Origin: Granulicella sapmiensis
GTDB lineage: Bacteria > Acidobacteriota > Terriglobia > Terriglobales > Acidobacteriaceae
DNA length: 64,000 bases
NCBI GenBank assembly: GCA_026225395.1
Contig: JAMFSR010000004.1
Location: 167,837 to 231,836, forward strand
Reading direction: 5' to 3'
The notes under the pieces are model-generated. The model was given only the letters and a program-made list of their open reading frames with translations, had not been told where the DNA came from and searched no databases. Positions 52,164 through 61,084 of the stretch are shown here, one piece after another; positions within the stretch are counted from its first letter, which is position 1, and every line of letters starts with the position of its first letter. Both the position numbers and the translations under genes were made by a program.

Positions 52164-53366
52164 TCATCCCTCTACAACACACGCCTCACCCACCAGCAAC
52201 CTCCCAAACACCTCGCTCGATATAACCCTCCCGCGCATCGTCAGCGCCCACCTTCCTTCGCGAGACACCATCATTCCGCCTTCCACCATCTCCTCGACCG
52301 CATCCTCGCAAGCGGCAACGCTCGCCGCACCAAACTGCTGTCGCAAAGCCGCAACATCAAGCCCTTCGATCAGCCGCAGCCCCAGAAACACACTCTCCTC
52401 AAACCCCTCATCGCCACCGACGCGAACTTCGTTTCCACCCCACGCACCCGAGCCGTAGTTCTTCAACTCATCCGCATTCGCAAACCGCACCGCACCCTGA
52501 TCGGTCCGCAACATCGAGTGCGCATCCAACCCAAACCCCATATAAGGCAAACGCTCCCAATACTTCCGATTGTGTCGCGACTGATGCCCCGCCGCCGCAA
52601 AGTTCGAAATCTCATATTGCGCAAACCCTGCTCGCGGCAAGCATTCACAAGCCATTTCATAAAGCTCGGCGGACATCTCTTCACCCGGCACCTTCGGCGC
52701 ATGCAGTCTCAACCCACCGCCAAGCACTTCGCGCCCCAACCGCGAGTCCTCATCGACCTCCAGCATGTACACGCTCAAATGCGTCAGTCCTACCGACACC
52801 GCGACATCCAGCGAGTACGCAAAGCTCTCCCGCGTCTGATACGGCAACCCCGCAATCAAATCCGCGCCAACTTCCTGCAACCCTGCCGCCCGCAATCTCG
52901 CGACCTCCGCCACGCACTCCTGCTCGGTATGCGTACGACCGACGGCCGCACTCTCGCGGTCGACAAACGATTGCACCCCCAGACTCACGCGATTCACCCC
53001 GAGACGCATCCCCGCAGCCAGCACCTCGTCGGCAATCTGCCCCGGCGCGGCTTCCAGCGTGATCTCCGCTCTATCGTCAACAACGAATCCACGTCCCAGC
53101 GCTGCGAAAATTTCGCCCAACTGGGAAGGTGTCAACAAGCTCGGCGTCCCACCCCCGAAGTACACCGAATCCACCTGCCGTGGAAGCCTCGCGCCCAGCC
53201 GCAACGCCGTTTCGGCCGCCACATCGATCTCCGCGCAAAGCTGCTTCACATAGGCGTCAATCGCCGCTGGCCCGCTTACGCCCGAAGCGAAGTTGCAAAA
53301 ACTGCACTTCGCCCGGCAAAACGGCACCGAAACATAAATTCCCAGCGCTTCCGAATTCGAATCCAT
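52164..53366 (-). CDS. hemW: HemW-like radical SAM heme chaperone (coproporphyrinogen III oxidase-like)
   Basis: A 400-residue radical SAM protein. The Fe-S motif is VPFCRAKCSFCNF (C-x3-C-x2-C), where Phe replaces the Cys/His found after it in HemN (CxxxCxxC in HemN also needs a fourth Cys). SAM-binding features include VYFGGGTPSLL, LEAAPGQ and VNRVSLGVQSF; the C-terminal HemN_C domain has HNRKYWERLPYMGFGLDAHS. Length (about 400) fits HemW rather than HemN (about 450). HemW inserts heme into respiratory enzymes. Start at ATG 53366. Single gene, divergent from the ABC exporter 69 bp away. Confidence 0.88.
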   Translation of the reverse strand: MDSNSEALGIYVSVPFCRAKCSFCNFASGVSGPAAIDAYVKQLCAEIDVAAETALRLGARLPRQVDSVYFGGGTPSLLTPSQLGEIFAALGRGFVVDDRAEITLEAAPGQIADEVLAAGMRLGVNRVSLGVQSFVDRESAAVGRTHTEQECVAEVARLRAAGLQEVGADLIAGLPYQTRESFAYSLDVAVSVGLTHLSVYMLEVDEDSRLGREVLGGGLRLHAPKVPGEEMSAELYEMACECLPRAGFAQYEISNFAAAGHQSRHNRKYWERLPYMGFGLDAHSMLRTDQGAVRFANADELKNYGSGAWGGNEVRVGGDEGFEESVFLGLRLIEGLDVAALRQQFGAASVAACEDAVEEMVEGGMMVSREGRWALTMRGRVISSEVFGRLLVGEACVVEG

Positions 53367-53435
53367 CACCACTCTTCAATTCTTTCACGCAAGCTTGAAT
53401 CCCTCACCACCTTCGCACCCTCTAAAATAAGAACA

Positions 53436-55445
53436 ATGGCCGAGAAAGAAAAAGAGAAACCCGCGCAGGCTGCAAATGCCAAGCGCACCGACGACGATGT
53501 AGTGGGCAAAGTCTACGACGGCCCGCTGCTGCGCCGCCTCTTCGGCTACCTCTCGCCCTACAAGCTCCAAACTGGCGTCTCTGCACTCGCCATCATCATC
53601 AAATCGGTCAGCGACGTCTCCGCCCCCTACTTCGTCAAAGTCGCCGTCGACACCTACTTCGCCCCCACCGGCTCGCCGGGCTGGCTCGCCCGTCATATCT
53701 CACATGATCCGTACCACGGCATCACGCAACTCGGGCTCATCTATCTCAGCGCGCTCACTCTCAGCTTCGGTCTCGAGTTCGTCCAGACCTACTTGATGCA
53801 GTGGACCGGGCAGAAGATCATGTTCGATCTCCGCAGCCAGATCTTCCGCCATATCCAGCGCATGCACGTCGCCTTCTTCGATCGCAATCCCGTAGGCCGC
53901 CTCGTTACCCGCGTCACCTCAGACGTCGATGCCCTCAACGAGATGTTTACCTCCGGCGTCCTGGCCATCTTTGAAGACGTCTTCGTCCTCACCAACATCA
54001 TCGTCATCATGCTTTCCATGAGCTGGCCACTCGCGCTGCTCACGCTCTCTGTGATCCCCGCGATCCTCTACGCCACCAAACGCTTCCGGGATCACGTTCG
54101 CGACAGCTATCGCCGCCAGCGCGCCGCCACGGCAAAGATCAACTCCTTCACGCAGGAGTATGTCTCCGGCATGTCCGTTGTGCAACTATTCAACCGCGAG
54201 CCGCGCGCCTTCAAAGACTTTTCCGCCGTCAACCACGAGAACAAGCTCGCCTGGACCGACGCCATCTTCGCCTACGCGCTCTACTACCCCGTAGTCGAGC
54301 TCCTCAGCTCCATCGCCATCGCGCTGGTCATCTGGTATGGAGGCATCGCCGTACTGCATGCCTCGTCGCTCAATTGGCTTACGCATCACCGCTACGCCAA
54401 CTCCAACGGCAGTTTCAGCTTCAGCATCCTCGGCAACACCGTGACCATCGGCATCCTGGTCATGTTCATCCAGTACGCCCAACGCTTCTTCCGCCCCATT
54501 CAAGACCTCAGCGACAAATACAACATCCTGCAATCAGCCATGGCCGCCTCCGAGCGCGTCTTCAAGCTGCTGGACACCGAACCCGAGATCAAGCAGGCCT
54601 CGCTGCCCACACCCGGCAATAAATCCGGCCGCATCGAGTTCCGCAACGTGTGGTTCACCTACCAGCAGTTGACCGAAGAGCAACTCGAATCCATCACGCA
54701 CCTCCCTGCCGAGCATCTCGACAAGCTTCAAGGCATCGAGTGGATCCTCCGCGGCGTCTCCTTCACCGTGGAAGCCGACACCACCGCCGCCATCGTCGGC
54801 CACACCGGCGCGGGTAAGACCACCATCACCGCACTCATGATGCGCTTCTACGACGTTCAGCACGGCGCGGTCCTCGTCGATGGCGTCGACGTCCGGCTCC
54901 AGGACATCAAGGCCCTTCGATGTCGCTTCGGCGTCGTCCTGCAAGACCCGTTCCTGTTCTCCGGCACCATCTCCAAGAACATCCGTCTCGGCACCGAAAC
55001 TATCACCGACGAAGACGTCGCCAACGCCGCGGAAGAAGTAAACGTAGCCGACTTCATTCGTACCCTCCCCGCCGGTTTCGACGAACCTGTCCTCGAACGC
55101 GGATCCACACTCTCCACCGGCCAGAAACAGCTCATCAGCTTTGCCCGCGCGCTCGCGCATCGCCCGGGTATTCTTATCCTCGACGAAGCCACCAGTTCCG
55201 TCGACACGGAAACCGAATTCCGCGTCCGCGCCGCTCTCGAGCGCATGATCACTGGCCGCACTTCGGTCCTCATCGCGCACCGTCTCAGCACCATCCAGCG
55301 CGCGGATACCATCCTCGTCATGCACAAAGGCCACCTCCGTGAGCAGGGGACCCACCAGGAACTGCTCGCCATTCGGGGCCTCTACTACAAGCTGTATCAG
55401 CTTCAATACAAAGACCAGGAGCTCGGCGAACCCCTCTCCGCCTAG
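53436..55445 (+). CDS. ABC exporter half-transporter with degenerate signature motif
   Basis: A 669-residue fused TMD-NBD protein. I start at ATG 53436 (MAEKEKEKPAQAANAKRTDDD); the much longer frame upstream is an antisense shadow of hemW. A charged cytosolic tail precedes six helices, including FFDRNPVGRLVTRVTSDVDALNEMFTSG. The NBD has Walker A VGHTGAGKTT, VLQDPFLFSGTISKN, signature LSTGQKQ instead of LSGGQ, Walker B ILILDEATSSVDTETE and IAHRLST. An insertion near residues 310-335 (RYANSNGSFSFS) lies between helices 5 and 6. LSTGQKQ occurs in the heterodimer-type subunits related to YheH, so this protein may need a partner, perhaps the other exporter in the window or one elsewhere. Confidence 0.87.
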   Translation: MAEKEKEKPAQAANAKRTDDDVVGKVYDGPLLRRLFGYLSPYKLQTGVSALAIIIKSVSDVSAPYFVKVAVDTYFAPTGSPGWLARHISHDPYHGITQLGLIYLSALTLSFGLEFVQTYLMQWTGQKIMFDLRSQIFRHIQRMHVAFFDRNPVGRLVTRVTSDVDALNEMFTSGVLAIFEDVFVLTNIIVIMLSMSWPLALLTLSVIPAILYATKRFRDHVRDSYRRQRAATAKINSFTQEYVSGMSVVQLFNREPRAFKDFSAVNHENKLAWTDAIFAYALYYPVVELLSSIAIALVIWYGGIAVLHASSLNWLTHHRYANSNGSFSFSILGNTVTIGILVMFIQYAQRFFRPIQDLSDKYNILQSAMAASERVFKLLDTEPEIKQASLPTPGNKSGRIEFRNVWFTYQQLTEEQLESITHLPAEHLDKLQGIEWILRGVSFTVEADTTAAIVGHTGAGKTTITALMMRFYDVQHGAVLVDGVDVRLQDIKALRCRFGVVLQDPFLFSGTISKNIRLGTETITDEDVANAAEEVNVADFIRTLPAGFDEPVLERGSTLSTGQKQLISFARALAHRPGILILDEATSSVDTETEFRVRAALERMITGRTSVLIAHRLSTIQRADTILVMHKGHLREQGTHQELLAIRGLYYKLYQLQYKDQELGEPLSA

Positions 55446-55690
55446 TCGCCGAACCCGTCTCCAGACGAATTCCACAGGCAAAAAAATGCTCCTGAAACTC
55501 CCGGAGAGGCCGATTCGTCTGTATTCTTGATTCCAAATCAGGACATATTCACGGGCTAGCGCCGTTCTAACCAGATCCGCCGCCCCAAGCAACAGCACCC
55601 GTATCAGGTTTCGCTTTCGCGCACCCGTCAGGAGCGGCGTTGTCTGCCTGCTTCTTGCTATGCCCCTTCACCGATTCGAGGAGCCGCATT

Positions 55691-56974
55691 ATGAATAATG
55701 ATTTCAGGAACATGCTTTCCCGCAGAAGCTTCATGCGTACCATCGGAGCCGCATCTGTCGCTGCCGGTTCTCTTCCCGCCTTCGCTGCTTTCGCCCAGGA
55801 TGCCGCCCCAGGCCGCCGCGGTGGTGGCATGGGCAACGGTGGCGACTTCGGCGAACGCGTCGTCGACCCACTTGCCGTCGTCATCAGCTCCAACGAGAAT
55901 CCTCTCGGACCCTCCGCTGATGCCCGCGCTGCCATCGCCAAGGTCGGCGGCGAAGGCGGACGCTACAACCGCCAGTACCAGACCGAAACTATTTCCACCT
56001 TCACCGAGATCTACGGCCTGCCCAAGCCCACCGGCCGCGGCGAAGGCTACGTCGCTCTGTACCCCGGTTCGGGCGGTGCGCTCGATCTCGCTGTCTACTC
56101 CAGCCTTCTCAGCGGCAAGGACCTCGTCGTCGGCGAGCCCAGCTATGAGCAGGCTCCCAGCGCCGGCGCCAAGATGAACGTCAAGGTCCACCGCGTGCCG
56201 CTGCTTCCTTCCGGCGCTTACGACATCGACGCCATGCTCAAGGCATCCGACAACATCGCCTGCTTCTATGTTTGTAACCCGAACAACCCTACGGGGACCA
56301 TGACGCCGAAGTCGGAGATCGTTCGCCTCATCAAGAACAAGCCTGCCGGTTCGGTCGTCATCGTCGACGAAGCCTACCACCACTTCTCGCCCGATGAATC
56401 CTCCATCGACCTCGTCAAGGACAACGACGTGATCGTCCTCCGCACCTTCTCCAAGATCTACGGCATGGCCGGTCTCCGCGCCGGCTTCATGATCGCCAAG
56501 CCGGAGCTCCAGGCCAAGGTCCGCATGGTCGGCACCGCTGCCGGCACCGGAACCGGCATGGGTGCGGTTTCCATCTCCACCGCCGCAGCCGCCACCGCCA
56601 GCCTCAAGGATCCGAACCTCATCGCTGCCCGCCGCAAGATCAACGCGGACATCCGTGAGAACGTCCTTGAATGGATGGACAAGAACGGCTACAGCTACAT
56701 GAAGGGCTCGCAGGCAAACTTCTTCCAGGTCGACGTCAAACGCCCCGGACCGGAGTTCTCCAAGCTCATGACCGCCGAGCACATCCACATCGGACGCACC
56801 TGGAAAGCGATGCCCAACTACTGCCGCATTACCGTCGGTACCCAGGACGAGATGAACAAGTTCATGGTCGCCTTCAAGAAGTGCTACGAGATCGCTCCTC
56901 TTCCCGCTTCCTCGACCGCGCACCTTGACTTCGTAGACCACTACTCCGAGCTGGACTTCGCCCGCAACGTCTAA
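55691..56974 (+). CDS. Tat-exported HisC-like class I/II aminotransferase
   Basis: A 427-residue PLP enzyme. GAGGAG 7 bp upstream sets ATG 55691. The N-terminus has a Tat signal, SRRSFMRTIG (twin Arg 11-12) followed by a hydrophobic stretch and AFA-QD cleavage site, and a Gly-rich linker. The catalytic domain resembles histidinol-phosphate aminotransferase: SSNENPLGPS, LYPGSGGALDLA, VCNPNNPTGTMTP, the Asp/Tyr pair in IVDEAYHHFS and Schiff-base Lys255 in RTFSKIYGMAGLRAG. Exporting a folded, cofactor-loaded PLP enzyme is unusual; a periplasmic role in amino-acid or peptide modification is inferred. The preceding 245-bp spacer holds an AGACGAAT/ATTCGTCT inverted repeat (55463-55520). Confidence 0.85.
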   Translation: MNNDFRNMLSRRSFMRTIGAASVAAGSLPAFAAFAQDAAPGRRGGGMGNGGDFGERVVDPLAVVISSNENPLGPSADARAAIAKVGGEGGRYNRQYQTETISTFTEIYGLPKPTGRGEGYVALYPGSGGALDLAVYSSLLSGKDLVVGEPSYEQAPSAGAKMNVKVHRVPLLPSGAYDIDAMLKASDNIACFYVCNPNNPTGTMTPKSEIVRLIKNKPAGSVVIVDEAYHHFSPDESSIDLVKDNDVIVLRTFSKIYGMAGLRAGFMIAKPELQAKVRMVGTAAGTGTGMGAVSISTAAAATASLKDPNLIAARRKINADIRENVLEWMDKNGYSYMKGSQANFFQVDVKRPGPEFSKLMTAEHIHIGRTWKAMPNYCRITVGTQDEMNKFMVAFKKCYEIAPLPASSTAHLDFVDHYSELDFARNV

Positions 56975-56987
56975 GTCCAAACCGCAC

Positions 56988-57029
56988 ACAAAACAAAACC
57001 CCGGCCAACCTGCCGGGGTTTTGTTTTGT
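56988..57029 (+). terminator. Strong Rho-independent terminator
   Basis: An 18-bp perfect stem (56988-57005 with 57012-57029) with a 6-nt loop and a T-rich arm lies 13 bp after the aminotransferase stop. Confidence 0.9.
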
Positions 57030-57125
57030 CCGATGACATTTGTCACTGGATCGCATCTTCGCCGTCCGATACACTTTGCTCATCCACAAGTCTCTCGGGA
57101 CACGCATCGCTGCGGAGGTACTCTC

Positions 57126-58595
57126 ATGAGCACGACCCCCTTTCCTGCCGACTCTCTCGCCAACCTCGAATCCGTCGATCAGGCGCCCATCCCTGTAACT
57201 GCATCGGAAGAGCTTGCCGGGCCGCCGGAGGTCACCACAGCTCCCGTCACTCAGGCTGAGCGCGTCAACTCCGTCGACGTCCTCCGCGGCATCTCGCTCA
57301 TGGGCATCCTTGTGATGAATATCACCGATTTCGCCTTCGGGTACCACAACTACATGTTCCCGCTCTCCACCGTGAAGCCGGTCTTCAGCGGTCCGCACAT
57401 GCATGTGAACACGGCAATTTGGGTCCTGCGCTGGGTGCTCGCGGAAGGCAAGATGCGCGGCCTGTTCTCCCTTCTCTTCGGCGCTGGCGTCATCCTGCTC
57501 ACCAGCCGTGCCGAGGCGCGCGGCGCCGGCGTCCGCACCGCCGACATCTTTACCCGCCGCAACATGTGGCTGCTGCTCTTCGGCATGATCCACTGCTTCT
57601 TCATCTGGAACGGCGACATCCTCTACCTCTACGCGAGCGCCGCGCTCATCTTCCTCTTCCCGTTCCGCCATCTCCAGGTCAAAACACTTCTCTGGAGCGC
57701 CGGCATCGTTCTCTTCATCAACATGCTCGCGGTGGACATCGGCCAGACCATGGGTGTGGTCTTCACCTACCGGCACGCCGCTCCCGCGCACGCCGCGCAG
57801 CTCGCTCACAAGCCCCTCACCGACGATCAGAAGAAAAACCTGGAGTCGGAGAACAAGTCCGAGAACGAATGGCGCTACTCCGCAAAGAAGGAACAGGAAG
57901 ACATCGACAACCACCGCGGCTATGCCAAGGCCTTCATCACTGATGCGCCACATTCCTTCAAAGGTGAAGTGTTCGGAGGCTTCCCGCTCTTCGGTGGCGA
58001 CTGGGTCGGCATGATGCTGCTCGGCATGGCGCTCTTCAAGAACGGCTTCCTTTCGCTTAAGCGTTCCACAAAGCTCTACGCCATTACCGCTGCCATTTGC
58101 CTCACCATCTCCTGGGCCGTCACGCTTGCCGGTTGTTACATCGCCTGGAAGAGCCACTTCGACCATGTCAAGACCATGCTCGCCTTGCAGGTTCCTTATG
58201 ACATCGGTCGTATCTCGGGTGCTCTGGGCAACGCTGCCATCATTCTCCTGATGGTCCGCTTCGGCGTCTTCAAGTGGCTTCTGGCGCGCTGCAGCAACGT
58301 CGGACAGATGGCGCTCTCCAACTACCTGCTTACCAGCATCACCATGCAGTTCCTCTACGTCTGGTCGCCTCTTCACTGGTACGGATACATCGATTACTAC
58401 AAGATCTACTATGCCGCCGCCGGCATGTGGATCTTCAACCTCACCTTCAGCACCATCTGGCTGCGCTTCTTCCGCTTCGGTCCGTTTGAGTGGTGCTGGC
58501 GTTCGGTCACCTACTGGAAGCGCCAACCCATGCTGCTCAACACACCGGCAACCCAGCTCAACCACACACCTACGCCGATCGAGGCGGCAGCCTAA
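57126..58595 (+). CDS. DUF418 family membrane protein
   Basis: A 489-residue integral membrane protein from ATG 57126 (GGAGG 7 bp upstream). After a 55-residue soluble leader the DUF418 pattern starts at RVNSVDVLRGISLMGILVMNITDF, followed by LFSLLFGAGVILLTSRAEARG, DIFTRRNMWLLLFGMIHCFFIWNGDIL and LYASAALIFLFPFR. A long charged insertion with HKPLTDDQKKNLESENKSE lies in the middle. The C-terminal half contains GQMALSNYLLTSITMQFLYVW and PFEWCWRSVTYWKRQPM. About ten to eleven helices. Family members are thought to be transport- or acyltransferase-like, but no function is proven; the RGxxLxGI...H start is related to acyltransferase family 3. Confidence 0.88.
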   Translation: MSTTPFPADSLANLESVDQAPIPVTASEELAGPPEVTTAPVTQAERVNSVDVLRGISLMGILVMNITDFAFGYHNYMFPLSTVKPVFSGPHMHVNTAIWVLRWVLAEGKMRGLFSLLFGAGVILLTSRAEARGAGVRTADIFTRRNMWLLLFGMIHCFFIWNGDILYLYASAALIFLFPFRHLQVKTLLWSAGIVLFINMLAVDIGQTMGVVFTYRHAAPAHAAQLAHKPLTDDQKKNLESENKSENEWRYSAKKEQEDIDNHRGYAKAFITDAPHSFKGEVFGGFPLFGGDWVGMMLLGMALFKNGFLSLKRSTKLYAITAAICLTISWAVTLAGCYIAWKSHFDHVKTMLALQVPYDIGRISGALGNAAIILLMVRFGVFKWLLARCSNVGQMALSNYLLTSITMQFLYVWSPLHWYGYIDYYKIYYAAAGMWIFNLTFSTIWLRFFRFGPFEWCWRSVTYWKRQPMLLNTPATQLNHTPTPIEAAA

Positions 58596-58638
58596 ATCCC
58601 GTCCCCTTCACGCATCTCTCTCGCGCGAAGGGGACCCT

Positions 58639-59304
58639 TCAACCGGATTTCTTCTCCGCCGCATCGCACAGCTTCGCCACCCGCTTCTCGCGCGCTTCCG
58701 GCGACTGGTAATAAAACACCGCCATCAGTTCGTTCCTGCGCTGTACTGGCGTCATCTTCTCCCAACCAGCCTTCGCCTTCGGCCTCTTCCGAAACGCCAC
58801 AGCGATCACCGGCGGCAACTCCTTCTCACCTTCCATCGCCCCGAGCAGCCTCTCCGCCATCTGCTCCGCCCGCCGCATCCGCGCCTCATCGGACTTCACC
58901 CCCACCACCCACTTCCCGATCTCACGCCGCGTATACTCCGTCAGCTCGTCGTACCACTCCCGCAGACCATCTTCCTCGTCCAGCAGCACAGCCAGTTCAT
59001 CCGGCAGCTCCGCCGCACGAGCCTCCATATCCGGCTCCAGCCGAAACTCCGCCCAATCCCCCAGCCTCACCCCAGCCCCAGCCTGCACGGTCTTATTCAC
59101 CAGCAGAAAGTACCCACCCCCACCCGTCACCGGAAACAACGAAGTCCGAAACGCGAACCCATTTACGCTGCCCCGCACGCGCAGCCGCATCATCTGCGTC
59201 CACACATCCTGCGGAGCAAACGGCAGCCGCGCAATCGTCCATCCAAGTCCCGGCCCCAGCAGCTCCAGCACAGCTTGAAAGGTTCGTGTTTGAATCTTTG
59301 CCAA
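58639..59304 (-). CDS. YdeI/OmpD-associated (OmdA) and DUF1905 protein
   Basis: A 221-residue soluble protein with two domains. Residues 1-95 are DUF1905-like: FQAVLELLGPGLGWTIARLPF, MMRLRVRGSVNGFAFRTSLFP and GYFLLVNKTVQAGAGVRLGD. Residues 130-221 are the YdeI/OmpD-associated helical domain, TRREIGKWVVGVKSDEARMRRAEQMAERL and EKMTPVQRRNELMAVFYYQSPEAREKRVAKL. The function of the family is unclear; some members are linked to bacteriocin protection. The start is TTG 59304 after GGGGCTGGGG; no ATG is available near the conserved start. It lies 11 bp after the coiled-coil gene and is co-transcribed. Confidence 0.85.
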   Translation of the reverse strand: MAKIQTRTFQAVLELLGPGLGWTIARLPFAPQDVWTQMMRLRVRGSVNGFAFRTSLFPVTGGGGYFLLVNKTVQAGAGVRLGDWAEFRLEPDMEARAAELPDELAVLLDEEDGLREWYDELTEYTRREIGKWVVGVKSDEARMRRAEQMAERLLGAMEGEKELPPVIAVAFRKRPKAKAGWEKMTPVQRRNELMAVFYYQSPEAREKRVAKLCDAAEKKSG

Positions 59305-59315
59305 GGCCCCAGCCC

Positions 59316-59582
59316 CTAGCCTTGCTTGGTGCGAGCTTCAACCACCGCCAAACGCTCACTCATCGGCGTAACCTGGCGGAACACTTCCACTTGATTGTTC
59401 GCCCGCAGCGAGGCAAACTCAGAGCGCATCTCCGCACGAAAAGCATCCAGTGTTGTCATCACGGCATCATGCTGAATCTCACTCTGCTTCTGGAGCGCTT
59501 CCAGCTTGGCGGTATGCGCCTTCAAATCGGGCGCAACAAGGTCTTGAATAACTTGTCGCAACCCAGTGATGACATCGGCCAT
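59316..59582 (-). CDS. Small coiled-coil protein
   Basis: An 88-residue protein from ATG 59582, preceded by GGAG at 8 bp (another ATG two codons upstream is too close to it). It starts MADVITGLRQVIQDL and is nearly all helix, with heptad-like AHTAKLEALQKQSEIQHDAV and LDAFRAEMRSEFASLRANN. Such short coiled coils are common, unclassified accessory proteins. Its start overlaps the extended start of lpxB on the other strand. Confidence 0.55.
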   Translation of the reverse strand: MADVITGLRQVIQDLVAPDLKAHTAKLEALQKQSEIQHDAVMTTLDAFRAEMRSEFASLRANNQVEVFRQVTPMSERLAVVEARTKQG

Positions 59583-60960
59583 ACGCATCGCTCCTTCCGG
59601 CAATTGTAAACTCAGAATTGCTGGTTTTCTATCGGCTTCGAGTTTACCCATCGCCACGACACCCAACCCGCGCATCTTCCTCTCCGCCGGCGAAGCCTCC
59701 GGCGATACCTACGGCGCCGCTCTCATCACTGCCCTGCGTACTCACCTTCCCGAAGCCACCTTCACCGGCCTCGGCGGCACGCACATGGAGGCCGCCGGAC
59801 AAACCCGCATCGTCCGCGCCGAAGACGTCGCCGTCATGGGCGTCACCGAAATCCTCCGCCACATCCCCCACATCTACGCCAGCTATCGCAAGCTGGTCTC
59901 TTCCATCAAAAAGCACCGCCCCGACGTCGCCATCCTCATCGACTTCCCCGACGTCAACTTCCGCCTCGCCACACACCTCGCCCGTGCCGGAGTTCCCGTC
60001 ATCTGGTTTGTCAGCCCACAGCTCTGGGCCTGGAAGCGCGGCCGCCTCCGCTGGGTGCAGCAGCGCGTAGACAAGATGCTCGTGATCTTCCCTTTTGAAG
60101 AGCCCTTCTACCGCGAACGTGGCGTCGACGCCGAGTTCGTCGGACATCCCCTCGCCGAACTTCCGCTCCCCACCACTACCCGCGAAGACTACGCCGCCGC
60201 ACACTCGCTCGATCCCGCCAAAACCTGGATAGCCCTGCTCCCCGGCAGCCGCTGGAAAGAAATCCGCGCCAACCTCCCTGCGCTCCACGAGCTCGCCATG
60301 AGCGACCTCATCCAAACCTCGGCCTCCTACACCATGGCCGACGGCCCCGACATCACGCTCCCCACCAACCCCGCCGCGCTCACCCACTACGAGTTCCTGC
60401 TCCCCGTCGCGTCCACCATCCAGCCCGACACCCTCCGCGCCTTCATCCACACCCTCAACCGCGATCACCTCAAGTACTTCGGGCCTGAAGCTTCAACCCT
60501 CCGCCTCACCCTCGTCCCCGACGCCCGCGAAGCCCTCCACCACGCCCGAGCCTCGGTCGTCGCCAGCGGCACCGCGACCGTGCAGGCCGCCGTCATCGGC
60601 AACCCCTTCGTCGTCGTCTATCGCGTCTCTCCCCTCACCTTCGCCCTCGCCAAAAAGCTCGTCGAATACCCCGGGGAATGGAAGGTCCGCCGCGACCTCG
60701 ACGGCAACCTGCCGATCGCCATGGTCAACCTCATCGCCCAGCAGCGCCTCGTCCCAGAACTCCTGCAGCAGAACTTCACCGCCACCAACGTCGCCACCGC
60801 CCTCGCCCCGCTCCTGGCCGACACTCCCGCCCGCGACCGCCAACTCACCGGCCTCGCCCGCATCCGCGAAAGCCTCCTCGCCAGCTCCATCCCCGGCGCC
60901 ACCGCCATCACCCGCGTAGCCGATCAGGTCCTCCAACTCCTCTCAATCCAGCAACTCTGA
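59566..60960 (+). CDS. lpxB: Lipid-A-disaccharide synthase
   Basis: Up to 464 residues; catalyses the condensation of lipid X with UDP-2,3-diacylglucosamine to the lipid A disaccharide at the inner face of the inner membrane. Conserved blocks are RIFLSAGEASGDTYGAALI, FTGLGGTHMEAAG, AVMGVTEILRHIPHI, VILIDFPDVNFRLA-like (AILIDFPDVNF), FVSPQLWAWKRGR, LVIFPFEEPFYRERGVDAEFVGHPLAE, LPGSRWKEI, and ASGTATVQAAVIGNPFVVVYR. The start is unsure: no ATG, GTG or TTG lies close to the first conserved strand, so translation may begin at ATG 59566/59569 with a 35-residue extension or at an ATT/ATC. Presence of lpxB supports a lipid A-bearing outer membrane. Confidence 0.93.
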   Translation: MMTSAIRIAPSGNCKLRIAGFLSASSLPIATTPNPRIFLSAGEASGDTYGAALITALRTHLPEATFTGLGGTHMEAAGQTRIVRAEDVAVMGVTEILRHIPHIYASYRKLVSSIKKHRPDVAILIDFPDVNFRLATHLARAGVPVIWFVSPQLWAWKRGRLRWVQQRVDKMLVIFPFEEPFYRERGVDAEFVGHPLAELPLPTTTREDYAAAHSLDPAKTWIALLPGSRWKEIRANLPALHELAMSDLIQTSASYTMADGPDITLPTNPAALTHYEFLLPVASTIQPDTLRAFIHTLNRDHLKYFGPEASTLRLTLVPDAREALHHARASVVASGTATVQAAVIGNPFVVVYRVSPLTFALAKKLVEYPGEWKVRRDLDGNLPIAMVNLIAQQRLVPELLQQNFTATNVATALAPLLADTPARDRQLTGLARIRESLLASSIPGATAITRVADQVLQLLSIQQL

Positions 60961-61084
60961 GCCTTTATTCACGATTCACTACTCACGATTCACTAGCCAG
61001 CCCCGGCAAGTAGCCTGACAGCCCAAACATGGCGTCTAATAAGGCAAGCATCGGTCTGCCCCGAATGCATCCAAGGATTCCAGC

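Noticed and set aside
52518..53435. 306-codon N-terminal extension of the second ABC exporter
   Set aside because: It is antisense to hemW; the exporter domain starts normally at ATG 53436.
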